Shown one piece after another: positions 8,702 to 17,164 of a stretch of DNA of 64,000 nucleotides. The notes beneath the pieces are model-generated. The model made no database searches. It was not told the origin of the DNA and saw only the letters and a program-made list of their open reading frames with translations. How positions within the stretch are numbered: position 1 is the first letter of the stretch; every line of letters begins with the position of its first letter. The stretch comes from Intrasporangium calvum DSM 43043. GTDB lineage: Bacteria > Actinomycetota > Actinomycetes > Actinomycetales > Dermatophilaceae. The stretch spans positions 2,418,001 through 2,482,000 of the forward strand of contig NC_014830.1 in NCBI RefSeq assembly GCF_000184685.1, read 5' to 3'. Position numbers and translations under genes: made by a program.

Positions 8702-9001
8702 TCAGGCAGCGGAGGCGGCGACGACGTCCTCGGACGGGACCCGCAGCGTCACCGTGGGGGCCAGGCCCTCGGACTCGGCCATCCGGCTCGAGACGTCGAT
8801 GAGAACCTGGGACAGCGGCAGCTCGAGTGCGCCACAGATGGAGGCGAGCAGCTCGGAGGATGCCTCCTTCTCGCCCCGCTCGACCTCACTCAGGTAGCCG
8901 AGGGACACGGACGCGGAAGCCGAGACCTCGCGAAGGGTGCGCCCCTGTGCGCGCCGACGCTCCCGGAGAACATCTCCGAGCTCACGTCGCAACAGGGCCA
9001 T
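8702..9001 (-). CDS. clgR: ClgR-type helix-turn-helix regulator
   Basis: A 99-residue XRE/Cro-type protein: [63 protein letters not shown]. This is the ClgR sequence type, the activator of clp protease genes and other stress genes in actinobacteria; the position downstream of pgsA-cinA and near recA is the conserved locus. A strong AAGGAGG ribosome site precedes the ATG. The short Ala-rich C-terminus (DVVAASAA) resembles the degradation signal of ClgR proteins, so Clp-mediated turnover is likely, by inference. Confidence 0.9.
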   Translation of the reverse strand: MALLRRELGDVLRERRRAQGRTLREVSASASVSLGYLSEVERGEKEASSELLASICGALELPLSQVLIDVSSRMAESEGLAPTVTLRVPSEDVVAASAA

Positions 9002-9056
9002 GCCGTCCTCCTTCGGTAGCCGTGTCTGGGGTCACGCTCTGGGTGTGTCTCTGCTC

Positions 9057-9614
9057 CTACCGTACCCCGTGGCTCTCGGGAGGTCGCAGGGGTTTGGCGT
9101 TCCCGGTCATCACGTCGAGCGCGAGGGTGAGCGCCGCCTCGGTCGCAGCCGCCCGCACCTGTGGGCGCCCACCGTTCAACCGCAGCGCGCGGGTCACTGT
9201 TCCCGCCGGGCCGGCGACTGCGACGTGGACCGTCCCGGCCGGCTTGCCCTCTGCCGGTCCGGGGCCGGCCACCCCCGTCGTCGAGACGCCCCAGGTGGCC
9301 CCCAGCCGGTCGCGCACCCCTTCGGCCATGGCGCGTGCGACGCGGGGGTCGACCGTGCCAGCCTCGTCAACGAGGGACCCCGGGACCCCGAGGAGCTCGA
9401 CCTTGAGGTCGGCGGCGTAGGCCACCACTGCGCCGCGAAGGACCAGCGACGCTCCCGGGGTGTCGGCGACCGTCGCCGCGACCAGCCCGGCCGTGAGCGA
9501 CTCGGCGGCCGCGATGGTCTCCCCCGCGGCGGTGAGGTGCGCGACGAGCCGGGCTGAGAGAGTGCCGGAGTCGCTGTCGGCCCCGACATGGGCGGCGACC
9601 GGGGGCACCGTCAC
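9057..9614 (-). CDS. CinA C-terminal domain protein (NMN amidohydrolase, PncC type)
   Basis: A stand-alone CinA C-terminal domain of ~185 residues, the nicotinamide-mononucleotide deamidase fold. Seen: ARLVAHLTAAGETIAAAESLTAGLVAATVADTPGAS, GAVVAYAADLKVELLGVP, AMAEGVRDRLGATWGVSTTGVAGPGPAEGKPAGTV. The N-terminal MoCF-like domain of full-length CinA is absent. The start is uncertain: GTG at 9614, eight bases after the pgsA stop, is preferred; GTGs at 9608 and 9635 are alternatives. Adjacent to pgsA, as in many actinobacteria. Confidence 0.88.
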   Translation of the reverse strand: MTVPPVAAHVGADSDSGTLSARLVAHLTAAGETIAAAESLTAGLVAATVADTPGASLVLRGAVVAYAADLKVELLGVPGSLVDEAGTVDPRVARAMAEGVRDRLGATWGVSTTGVAGPGPAEGKPAGTVHVAVAGPAGTVTRALRLNGGRPQVRAAATEAALTLALDVMTGNAKPLRPPESHGVR

Positions 9615-9621
9615 CGCGACC

Positions 9622-10284
9622 TCACGGCAGACCACCCGACCGTCGCGCCGCCCGGTGCTCGCGCCGGACCCGGGTGCGCTCGCTGTTCTCTCGCAGGTGC
9701 ATCGCCTGGAAGACGTAGTCGACCCCGGAGACCACGGTGACGACCAGCGCCGCGGCGAGCACGCCGTGCGCCAGCCAGGTCCAGACCTCGGCGAGGGGGA
9801 AGGACCAGAGCGGCAGGGTGAGCGCACCGAGGGCGAAGGTCTGGAGCATCGTCTTGAGCTTGCCGCCTCGACCGGCAGGCATGACCCCGTGCCGGATGAC
9901 GATGAAGCGCAGGAGGGTGATCCCGATCTCGCGGACGAGGATGACGATGGTGACCCACCACCAGATGAGGCCGAGCACCGACAGGCCGATGAACGCGGTG
10001 CCGGTCAGGGCCTTGTCCGCGATCGGGTCGGCCACCTTGCCGAAGTTCGTGATCTGGCCGTTGCGCCGGGCGAGGCGACCGTCGATGCCGTCCGTCACGG
10101 CCGCGAGCACGAAGACGACGAAGGCCCAGAAGCGCCACCACGGGTGCGTACCGCCGTCGTAGAAGAGCACCAGGGCGTAGACGGGCACGAGGAGGAAGCG
10201 CAGCACGGTCAGGGCGTTCGGGACGTTCCAGTCGGTCGGGCGCGGTGAGGGGCCCTCGCCGTGCGGCAGCAGCGGCTCCGTCAT
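9622..10284 (-). CDS. pgsA: CDP-diacylglycerol-glycerol-3-phosphate 3-phosphatidyltransferase
   Basis: Membrane enzyme making phosphatidylglycerophosphate (220 residues). The CDP-alcohol phosphotransferase motif is complete: [23 protein letters not shown] (D-G-x2-A-R-x8-G-x3-D-x3-D). At least four hydrophobic segments are visible ([62 protein letters not shown]). The start ATG overlaps the rimO stop (ATGA). The order ftsK...rimO-pgsA-cinA-clgR is conserved in actinobacteria. Confidence 0.93.
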   Translation of the reverse strand: MTEPLLPHGEGPSPRPTDWNVPNALTVLRFLLVPVYALVLFYDGGTHPWWRFWAFVVFVLAAVTDGIDGRLARRNGQITNFGKVADPIADKALTGTAFIGLSVLGLIWWWVTIVILVREIGITLLRFIVIRHGVMPAGRGGKLKTMLQTFALGALTLPLWSFPLAEVWTWLAHGVLAAALVVTVVSGVDYVFQAMHLRENSERTRVRREHRAARRSGGLP

Positions 10285-11750
10285 GCCGGCTCCGCCACGA
10301 GGTCGATACCCTCGGTGGCCACGACGACAGCGGAGACGAGATCACCCACCACCGTCGGCCGCCCCGGCGTCGGCTCGATGTAGGTGACGCCGTCGACGTC
10401 CGGGCCCTGGAAGGCCGCGCGTCCGACGAGCCGTCCGTCATCCTCGTCGATCTCCTCCACGAGCACCTCGACGAGGTCGCCGATGCGTTCCTCGGCCCGC
10501 TGGGCCGTGAGCTCCTCGACCAGCCGGGTCAGGCGCTCCAAGCGGTCGGCGATGACGTCAGCAGCCACCTTCTCGCCGTGGCCCTCTGCCTCGGTGCCGT
10601 CCTCGTCGGAGTAGCCGAAGACCCCGACGACGTCGAGGCGGGCCTCGGTGAGGAACGCCTCCAGCTCCGCGACGTCGGCCTCGGTCTCCCCGGGGAAGCC
10701 GACGATGACGTTGCACCGGATGCCGGCCTCCGGGGCACTGGCTCGGACTCTCGCGACGAGGTCGAGGAAGGCCGCGCGCGAGCCGAATCGGCGCATCCGT
10801 CGCAACACCGGCTCCGAGGCGTGCTGGAAGGAGATGTCGTAGTACGGAACGACTCCCGGCGTGCCTGCCATGGCGTCGAGCAGTCCGGGCCGGATCTCGG
10901 CGGGCTGCAGGTAGCTGACCCGAACCCGCTCGATGCCCTCGACCGCGGTCAGCTCGGGCAGGAGCTTCTCGAGCAGGCCGAGGTCTCCGAGGTCCTTGCC
11001 GTAGGAGGTGGAGTTCTCCGAGACGAGGAACAGCTCCTTGACCCCCTGGCCGGCGAGCCACCGCGCCTCGGCGATGACGTCGGCCGGCCGGCGGGAGACG
11101 AACGCCCCGCGGAACATCGGGATGGCGCAGAAGGAGCAGCGACGGTCGCACCCGGACGCGATCTTGAGCGGCGCCCAGGGCCGCCCGTCCAGACGGGCCC
11201 GCACCACGCGGGGACCGCTGGCGGGAGCGGGACCGGGCCCAGCGGCATACGGCTCGGGGTGGTCCCCGTGTCCGGGGAGGGCGACCCTCACGGCCTCCGC
11301 CGGGCGCGCCGAGGGGGTCAGCGGGAGGAGCCGCCGCCGGTCCCCCGGGGTGTGGCTGGGCACGTGGCCCCCGCCGAGGATGGTCTGGAGGTGGCTCGAC
11401 ATGTCCTGGTAGGAGTCGAAGCCGAGCACGGCGTCGGCCTCCGGCAGCTGCTCCGCGAGGTCCTTGCCGTAGCGCTCCGCCAGGCACCCCACCGCGACGA
11501 CGGCCCTCGTGCGGCCGTCCGCCTTGAGGTCGGAGGCCTCGAGCAGCGCGTCGATCGAGTCCTTCTTGGCCTGCTCGACGAAGCCGCACGTGTTGACGAC
11601 GGCGACGTCCGCCTCGGCGGCGTCCTCGACGAGGGTCCACCCCTCCGCCTGGAGCCGGCCGGCCAGCTCCTCCGAGTCGACCTCGTTGCGGGTGCACCCC
11701 AGGGTGACCAGGGCGACGCTGCGGGTCGCAGTCGGTGGGGGTGGGGTCAT
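10281..11750 (-). CDS. rimO: Ribosomal protein S12 methylthiotransferase RimO
   Basis: Radical SAM enzyme that methylthiolates an aspartate of ribosomal protein S12 (489 residues). Seen: [17 protein letters not shown] and [15 protein letters not shown] (RimO-type cluster cysteines), VGCLAERYG, then the radical SAM site CDRRCSFC and the RimO pattern [20 protein letters not shown]. Between residues ~150 and 220 there is a Pro-rich insertion ([17 protein letters not shown]) containing a copy of the dispersed motif. The ATG at 11750 has TAGAGT seven bases upstream, arguing for a leaderless mRNA. It overlaps pgsA by 4 bp. Confidence 0.95.
   Translation of the reverse strand: MTPPPPTATRSVALVTLGCTRNEVDSEELAGRLQAEGWTLVEDAAEADVAVVNTCGFVEQAKKDSIDALLEASDLKADGRTRAVVAVGCLAERYGKDLAEQLPEADAVLGFDSYQDMSSHLQTILGGGHVPSHTPGDRRRLLPLTPSARPAEAVRVALPGHGDHPEPYAAGPGPAPASGPRVVRARLDGRPWAPLKIASGCDRRCSFCAIPMFRGAFVSRRPADVIAEARWLAGQGVKELFLVSENSTSYGKDLGDLGLLEKLLPELTAVEGIERVRVSYLQPAEIRPGLLDAMAGTPGVVPYYDISFQHASEPVLRRMRRFGSRAAFLDLVARVRASAPEAGIRCNVIVGFPGETEADVAELEAFLTEARLDVVGVFGYSDEDGTEAEGHGEKVAADVIADRLERLTRLVEELTAQRAEERIGDLVEVLVEEIDEDDGRLVGRAAFQGPDVDGVTYIEPTPGRPTVVGDLVSAVVVATEGIDLVAEPA
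11232..11250 (+). repeat. Dispersed 19-bp motif, copy 4
   Basis: The motif reads on plus, antisense to rimO, and is translated as PYAAGPG in a variable insertion of RimO. Confidence 0.8.
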
Positions 11751-11787
11751 GCGACCCACTCTAGAGGGGGCGGTGTTCAATGACTGA

Positions 11788-12981
11788 ATGCCCGACGCCC
11801 TGGCCCATGCGCTCGCCCTGCTCACCGAGCACCCTCTCGTGGACGGCCACAACGACCTGCCCTGGGAGGCGAGGGTGCAGGTCGGCTACGACTTCGACCG
11901 CCTCGACCTGCGCTCTCGGGTCGGCACGACGGTGACCGACCTCCCCCGCCTCGCCGCGGGTGGGGTGGGCGGCCAGTTCTGGTCCGTCTTCGTGCCGAGC
12001 ACGCTCCAGGGCGACGCCGCGGTGACCGCGACGCTGGAGCAGGTGGACGGGGTCCACCGGATGATCGCGACGTATGCCGCTGAGCTCGCTCTCGCACGGA
12101 CCGCGGAGGACGTCGACGTGGCGAGGTCGCAAGGCCGTATCGCCTCCCTGCTCGGGGCCGAGGGCGGGCACTCGATCGGCAGCTCCTTGGCGACGTTGCG
12201 CGCGCTCCACCTCCTCGGTGTCCGCTACCTGACCCTGACCCACAACGACAACGTCCCGTGGGCCGACTCGGCGACCGACGTGCCGGCCGTGGGCGGCCTG
12301 ACGGAGTTCGGGCGCGAGGTCGTCCGCGAGATGAACCGGCTCGGCATGATGGTCGACCTCAGCCACGTGGCGCCGTCGACGATGCGCGCGGCCCTCGACG
12401 AGAGCACGGCGCCGGTGATCTTCAGCCACTCCTCGGCCCGGGCGGTCTGTGACACCCCCCGCAACGTGCCTGACGACGTGCTGGAGCGGCTGCGGGACGG
12501 CGGCGGCGTCTGCATGGTGACCTTCGTCCCCGACTTCGTCTCCCCCGCCGTCGCCGAGTGGCGGGTCGAGGCCGCCGCGGCGGCGGCTGCGGCGGGGGTG
12601 GACGCCAAGGACTGGGTCGAGTTCAAGCGGTTCACCGCCGGCCACGTGATGGACCACCCGAAGCCGGCCGCGACGATCGCCGACGTCGTGGCTCACCTCG
12701 AGCACGTCCGCGACGTCGCCGGGATCGACCACGTCGGCATCGGCGGTGACTACGACGGGACCGACACCTATCCGACCGGGCTCGAGGACGTCAGCGGCTA
12801 CCCCCACCTCGTCGCGGCCCTCGTCGAGCGGAAGTGGTCGGACTGGGACATCGCCCGGCTGGTGCGGGGCAACACGCTGCGCGTCATGCGGGACGTCGAG
12901 TCCGTCGCCCGGGACCTGCAGACCACCCGCGCGCCGAGCCTCCGGACGATCGAGGAGCTCGACGGCTCGCTGCGGGCGTGA
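11788..12981 (+). CDS. Membrane dipeptidase-type peptidase M19
   Basis: A zinc-dependent dipeptidase of the renal dipeptidase family (397 residues). Motifs: the metal-site start [45 protein letters not shown], and [13 protein letters not shown] near the end. No signal peptide is seen, so it is probably cytoplasmic, acting on dipeptides or related amides. A TTCAAT hexamer six bases before the ATG could be the -10 of a leaderless transcript, divergent from rimO. A copy of the dispersed motif is read as TYAAELA in a helix region. Confidence 0.92.
   Translation: MPDALAHALALLTEHPLVDGHNDLPWEARVQVGYDFDRLDLRSRVGTTVTDLPRLAAGGVGGQFWSVFVPSTLQGDAAVTATLEQVDGVHRMIATYAAELALARTAEDVDVARSQGRIASLLGAEGGHSIGSSLATLRALHLLGVRYLTLTHNDNVPWADSATDVPAVGGLTEFGREVVREMNRLGMMVDLSHVAPSTMRAALDESTAPVIFSHSSARAVCDTPRNVPDDVLERLRDGGGVCMVTFVPDFVSPAVAEWRVEAAAAAAAAGVDAKDWVEFKRFTAGHVMDHPKPAATIADVVAHLEHVRDVAGIDHVGIGGDYDGTDTYPTGLEDVSGYPHLVAALVERKWSDWDIARLVRGNTLRVMRDVESVARDLQTTRAPSLRTIEELDGSLRA
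12072..12090 (-). repeat. Dispersed 19-bp motif, copy 5
   Basis: 18 of 19 bases match on the minus strand, antisense to the dipeptidase gene, which reads it as YAAELA. Confidence 0.8.
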
Positions 12982-12988
12982 GCCGGGC

Positions 12989-13741
12989 TCAGCCTTGCTG
13001 CCGGAACCGGGCGATGGTCAGCCCGACGAGGCGGGCCACGACGAGGGCGACGTAGAGCATCCCGGTGATCTGCTGGAGCAGCACGAACGACCGGGGGTGT
13101 GGGGTGATCGCGTAGATGTCGGAGAGGCCGGTGCCGGTCATGTTGGCGATGGAGAGGTAGAGCAGCTCGTACCAGGTCCGCGTCCCGGCGAGGTCCTCGC
13201 CATAGATGATGAAGGAGTTCGGCCAGATGAACTGGATCGCCAGGTAGAGGTAGGCGTAGGCCCAGGCGAGCACGGTGAACGTCGCTCCCGTTGCGAGCAG
13301 CTCGTCTCGGGTGACCCAGTTGTCCGCGAACATGTACCGCAGGAGCGCGTAGCCCGTGTAGAAGTAGAACGCGGCGTGGAGCAGCGCGGACCAGAACACC
13401 AGGATGTCGTTCTCCGGCCAGGTCGACTCGGCGATGGTCATGACAACAACAGGCCCACCGAGGAGGATTGACACCCAGGTCAGCGCCGGGGTGGCGCGCA
13501 CCGCCCGCACGGCGAGGAAGAGCACGAGCAGACCGACGAGGCCGAAGGCTGCGTGGCCGGCCTGCTGGAACTCGCCCAGCTCCAGCGTCTGGAGGAACGG
13601 GTAGAACACCAGGGCGAGCAGCTGGACGACGAGCAGGACGCCGGACGGGGTCTCGACGACGGTGCGCCGCCACCGGTCCAGGCGCCTCGGGGGTCCGGCC
13701 CGGCGCGGGGACGACGGCCACAGCTCCAGCGATGCAGTCAC
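12989..13741 (-). CDS. Ion-channel-like membrane protein with degenerate pore
   Basis: A 250-residue protein with about six hydrophobic segments. The C-terminal part WYELLYLSIANMTGTGLSDI followed by PHPRSFVLLQQITGMLYVALVVARLVGL has the shape of the pore loop and last helix of actinobacterial two-TM potassium channels. The selectivity filter is MTGTGLSD rather than TVGYGD, so potassium selectivity is doubtful. The N-terminus is basic (RRAGPPRRLDRWRR). It lies convergent with the dipeptidase gene with only 7 bases between stops. The function remains open. Confidence 0.6.
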   Translation of the reverse strand: MTASLELWPSSPRRAGPPRRLDRWRRTVVETPSGVLLVVQLLALVFYPFLQTLELGEFQQAGHAAFGLVGLLVLFLAVRAVRATPALTWVSILLGGPVVVMTIAESTWPENDILVFWSALLHAAFYFYTGYALLRYMFADNWVTRDELLATGATFTVLAWAYAYLYLAIQFIWPNSFIIYGEDLAGTRTWYELLYLSIANMTGTGLSDIYAITPHPRSFVLLQQITGMLYVALVVARLVGLTIARFRQQG

Positions 13742-13789
13742 GCTCGGGACCTTACCCGCGTAGGGCCAGTCGTCCCCGCAACGGCGAGG

Positions 13790-16700
13790 TCACCAGCGCT
13801 CCCCCGGCCGGTCCGTCAGCTGCCATGCGTCCTCCGAGTCCTCGTCGTCCTCCGTGGCGACGGGCGTGAGGTCACCCGGCTGCCACGCGGCGACGGGCAC
13901 GGCGGTCGTGTCGTCGAGGTCGTCTCCGTGCGCGCGGCGTTCGCCGCGCTGGGCGACGATGGCTGCGGTCCGCACCGGCTGCCCGGGGGGCAGGACCTCG
14001 CCGTATGCCGCTGGGCTCGCTGCGGCGTCAACGGGTTCTTCGACGATGGTCGGGTCGGCGCTGAACGGCGCGGGCTCCTCGACCGGCTCGAAGACCGCAT
14101 CGAACCCGGACGTGGGCCCGACAGCGCGGTCGGGGTCGTCGGCGCGGGTGGGCTCGGTGGGCTCGGTGGGTTCACTGGGTTCGTTGGGTTCGTTGGGTTC
14201 GTTGGGGTGTGGGACGTCCTCGCCACGGAGCAGGGCCAGGGTCTGCTCGAGGTCGTCGGGCCGGACCAGCACGTCCCGGGCCTTCGACCCCTCGCTCGGA
14301 CCGACGACCCCGCGTGACTCGAGCAGGTCCATGAGCCGCCCCGCCTTGGCGAAGCCGACCCTGAGCTTGCGTTGCAGCATGGAGGTCGACCCGAACTGGG
14401 TCGTGACGACGAGCTCGGTGGCCTGGAGCAGGACGTCGAGGTCGTCGCCGATGTCGTCGTCGATCTGCTTCTTCGGCTGCGCGACGGTGACGTTCTCGAC
14501 GTAGTTCGGCTTGAGCTGGGTCGTGACGAACTTGACGACCTCGTGGATCTCCGACTCGTTGACCCAGGCGCCCTGGACGCGCATCGGCTTGCTCGCTCCC
14601 ATCGGCAGGAAGAGCGCGTCGCCCTGCCCGATGAGCTTCTCGGCGCCGGGCTGGTCCAGGACGACCCGCGAGTCGGCCAGCGAGCTCGTCGCGAACGCCA
14701 TCCGGGAGGGGACGTTGGCCTTGATGAGGCCGGTCACGACGTCGACCGACGGACGCTGCGTCGCGAGGACGAGGTGGATGCCGGCGGCCCGGGCGAGCTG
14801 GGTGATGCGGACCACGGACTCCTCGACGTCTCGAGGGGCCACCATCATCAGGTCCGCGAGCTCGTCGACGACGACGAGCAGGTAGGGGTAGGTGGTCAGC
14901 TGCCGCTCCGAGCCGGGCAGCGGCTTGACCTTGCCGGCCCGGACCGCCTTGTTGAAGTCGTCGACGTGCTTGAACCCGAACGCGGCGAGGTCGTCGTAGC
15001 GCTGGTCCATCTCCTTGACCACCCAGGCGAGGGCCTCGGCCGCCTTCTTCGGGTTGGTGATGATCGGCGTGATGAGGTGCGGGATCCCCTCGTAGGCGGT
15101 CAGCTCGACCCGCTTGGGGTCGACGAGGATGAGCCGGACCTCCTCGGGCGTCGAACGCATGAGGATCGAGGTGATCATCGAGTTGACGAAGCTCGACTTG
15201 CCGGAGCCGGTGGCCCCGGCCACGAGCAGGTGCGGCATCTTGGCCAGGTTGGCGATGACGTAGGCGCCCTCGACGTCCTTGCCGACACCCATGACCATCG
15301 GGTGCTCGTTGTTGCGAGCCGTCTGGCTGCGAAGGACGTCGCCGAGCGCGACGTTCTCGCGGTCCGCGTTGGGGATCTCGATCCCGATGGCGCTCTTGCC
15401 GGGGATCGGGCTGAGGATGCGGACGTCGGCCGACGCCACGGCGTAGGCGATGTTCTTGGAGAGGGCCGTGACCCGCTCCACCTTGGTGCCCGAGCCGAGC
15501 TCGACCTCGTAGCGGGTCACCGTCGGGCCGCGGGTGAACCCCGTGACGGCTGCGTCGATGTCGAACTGGTCGAAGACGTGCGTCAGCGACTCCACGACCT
15601 TGTCGTTGGTGTGGCTCCGGGTCTTGTGCGGCGCCCCGTGCGCGAGCAACGCGTGGTCCGGCAGGTGGTAGGTGACGTTTCCCTCGAGCGAGAGCTGCTC
15701 GACCCGCGACGGGATCGGCGAGGTGGGGGGCGGGACGAGCTCCGGCTTGGGCCCGACCTTGGACGGGTCCGGTGCACCGGGCGACCGGGGATCGATCGCC
15801 TGGGTGCTGCTGGACGAGCCGGCCGGGCGAGGAGCGAGGACCCCGGGGGCGGTGGGCCGCTTCTCACCGGGACGCAGACCCAGGGTGGGCTCGTCCTCGG
15901 CGCCCTTGGTCGCCGCCTGCCGGAAGGCCTCGTCCCCGTCGCGCTCGCTGAGGTCGACCGCCTTGCGCCGGCTGCGTTTCGCCGGCCCGGTGCCCGCGGC
16001 GTCCCCGGCCCCGTCGGCGCTGTCCGCTTCGAGTGGGCGATGCAGCACGAGAGCGCGCAGCTGACGCAGCCGGTGCGGGATGTGGTTGACGGGAGTCGCT
16101 GTGATCACGAGCAGCCCGAAGGTTCCGAGCAGGATGAGGATGGCCAGCGCGCCGTACCGTGACACCGCAGCGTCGAGCGGGCTCGAGGCGAGGAAGCCGA
16201 TGATGCCGCCCGCGGCGCGCATGCCCTCGGCGCCGTCAGGAGGGTTGGGGATGCCGTCGCTGAGGTGCGCGAGCCCGCAGGCGGCGAACGTCAGGGCCAC
16301 GGTGCCGACGATGATGCGGTTCGTCGCCGCCTCGTCCTCGGGTGAGCGCAGCACGCGCAGCCCGAGCAGGAGCAGGACGAGGGGGACGGCGTAGGCGATG
16401 CGGCCGAACGTCCCCGCGACCACGGCATGGACCGCGTCGCCGAAGACGCCACGGACGCCCCACCACTCCCGGGCGGCGACGACGATGGCGAGCGCGATGA
16501 GCCCGAACCCCACACCGTCCCGGCGGTGCTCGGGCTCGAGGTCGCGCGCGCTCGCGCCGACCCGGCGCACCGCTCCCCCGGCGACGTGGGAGACGCCCAT
16601 CCACGTGTTGCGCACCGCCCGGATGGGCAGCGGCAGCCCGCCGCCCTTCGCCTTGCCGCGGGGGGCCGGACGCGTCGTGCTGCGAGCGCCCCCTCGGCCC

Positions 16701-16816
16701 GCGGCGGGGCGCGCGGCCGCCCTGGCCCGACCGGCGGACGAGGCGCCCGCGTCAGACGCTCCCCGCGTCGTCGTGGACGAACTGGGGCGCGCGCTGCTGG
16801 ACCGACGTGTCGCCAT
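13790..16816 (-). CDS. ftsK: DNA translocase FtsK/SpoIIIE
   Basis: Septal DNA pump (1008 residues). Order: basic Ser/Ala/Gly-rich N-terminus (1-65), four membrane segments (~95-240, such as YAVPLVLLLLGLRVL), a Pro-rich linker, then the motor with Walker A GATGSGKSS (~530) and Walker B LLVVVDELADLMM (~647), and the DNA-reading gamma winged helix (ELVVTTQFGSTSMLQRKLRVGFAKAGRLMDLLESRGVV, ~790-850). An extra ~145-residue tail follows, with NEP/SEP/TEP repeats and SPAAYG from a dispersed-motif copy. ATG 16816 has TACGGT six bases upstream (leaderless); the longer frame is rejected. Confidence 0.96.
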   Translation of the reverse strand: MATRRSSSARPSSSTTTRGASDAGASSAGRARAAARPAAGRGGARSTTRPAPRGKAKGGGLPLPIRAVRNTWMGVSHVAGGAVRRVGASARDLEPEHRRDGVGFGLIALAIVVAAREWWGVRGVFGDAVHAVVAGTFGRIAYAVPLVLLLLGLRVLRSPEDEAATNRIIVGTVALTFAACGLAHLSDGIPNPPDGAEGMRAAGGIIGFLASSPLDAAVSRYGALAILILLGTFGLLVITATPVNHIPHRLRQLRALVLHRPLEADSADGAGDAAGTGPAKRSRRKAVDLSERDGDEAFRQAATKGAEDEPTLGLRPGEKRPTAPGVLAPRPAGSSSSTQAIDPRSPGAPDPSKVGPKPELVPPPTSPIPSRVEQLSLEGNVTYHLPDHALLAHGAPHKTRSHTNDKVVESLTHVFDQFDIDAAVTGFTRGPTVTRYEVELGSGTKVERVTALSKNIAYAVASADVRILSPIPGKSAIGIEIPNADRENVALGDVLRSQTARNNEHPMVMGVGKDVEGAYVIANLAKMPHLLVAGATGSGKSSFVNSMITSILMRSTPEEVRLILVDPKRVELTAYEGIPHLITPIITNPKKAAEALAWVVKEMDQRYDDLAAFGFKHVDDFNKAVRAGKVKPLPGSERQLTTYPYLLVVVDELADLMMVAPRDVEESVVRITQLARAAGIHLVLATQRPSVDVVTGLIKANVPSRMAFATSSLADSRVVLDQPGAEKLIGQGDALFLPMGASKPMRVQGAWVNESEIHEVVKFVTTQLKPNYVENVTVAQPKKQIDDDIGDDLDVLLQATELVVTTQFGSTSMLQRKLRVGFAKAGRLMDLLESRGVVGPSEGSKARDVLVRPDDLEQTLALLRGEDVPHPNEPNEPNEPSEPTEPTEPTRADDPDRAVGPTSGFDAVFEPVEEPAPFSADPTIVEEPVDAAASPAAYGEVLPPGQPVRTAAIVAQRGERRAHGDDLDDTTAVPVAAWQPGDLTPVATEDDEDSEDAWQLTDRPGERW
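14003..14021 (-). repeat. Dispersed 19-bp motif, copy 6
   Basis: An exact 19-of-19 match on the minus strand, read as ASPAAYGE in the C-terminal tail of FtsK. Confidence 0.85.
14151..14204. repeat. 9-bp minisatellite in ftsK
   Basis: Six in-frame 9-bp units (GGCTCGGTG drifting to GGTTCGTTG) encode the tripeptide repeat (N/S/T)EP in the FtsK tail. Confidence 0.8.
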
Positions 16817-16914
16817 GTTCGCACCGTACGACACTGACCCACCGAACTCACGCGTCACACGCGCAACACGGCCATTTGGGGTGGATCCCACCACCATGGA
16901 AGGGTTCGAGCGTG

Positions 16915-16933
16915 AGCCGGCCCAGCGGCATAC
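16915..16933 (+). repeat. Dispersed 19-bp motif, copy 7
   Basis: The exact core CCCAGCGGCATAC lies in the intergenic region between ftsK and the riboswitch. Confidence 0.8.
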
Positions 16934-16953
16934 GTCCCAGATGACGACACGCT

Positions 16954-16995
16954 CCACCCGTCGGGTGGACACGGCGACGGCGGGCTCCCTATCTT
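16954..16995 (+). promoter_or_regulatory. Promoter of the riboswitch-controlled aminotransferase gene
   Basis: TGGACA (16966-16971), an 18-base spacer and TATCTT (16990-16995) place the transcription start at about 17002, right where the riboswitch begins. The perfect palindrome CCACCCG-T-CGGGTGG (16954-16968) overlaps the -35 and may be an operator. Confidence 0.6.
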
Positions 16996-17002
16996 CGTGG
17001 CA

Positions 17003-17120
17003 GGTCATGAGCGCCAGCGTCAAGCCCCGGCTCGCTGGCCAGCAACCCTCCTCCGCGGTGGGGTGCTCCGGGTGACGACCAGGCCGCCCTCGCCACGTTC
17101 GTGGTGACGAGGTGCGGCAA
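17003..17120 (+). ncRNA. SAM-IV riboswitch
   Basis: The segment from GGTCATGAGCGCCAGCG to GGGTGACGACC (17003-17080) matches the SAM-IV aptamer I know from actinobacteria: outer stem GGTC/GACC, GCCAGCG pairing with CGCTGGC, then GCAACCCTCC, CCGCGGTGGGGTGC and TCCGGGTGA. The 3' part up to ~17120 would supply the further helix and pseudoknot. It precedes a class V aminotransferase gene, so that gene should respond to S-adenosylmethionine, presumably being repressed when SAM is high. The exact 3' boundary is uncertain. Confidence 0.85.
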
Positions 17121-17164
17121 GCGCGGACCTGCACCCGGTGGGTCCCCCGACCCAGGAGCAGGCC

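Noticed and set aside
14372-16162. Long plus-strand open frame opposite ftsK
   Set aside because: Composition (Asp, Val, Arg runs) is typical of the complement of a high-GC gene; ftsK on minus is certain. The same applies to long plus frames opposite pnp, ileS, miaB and rnj.
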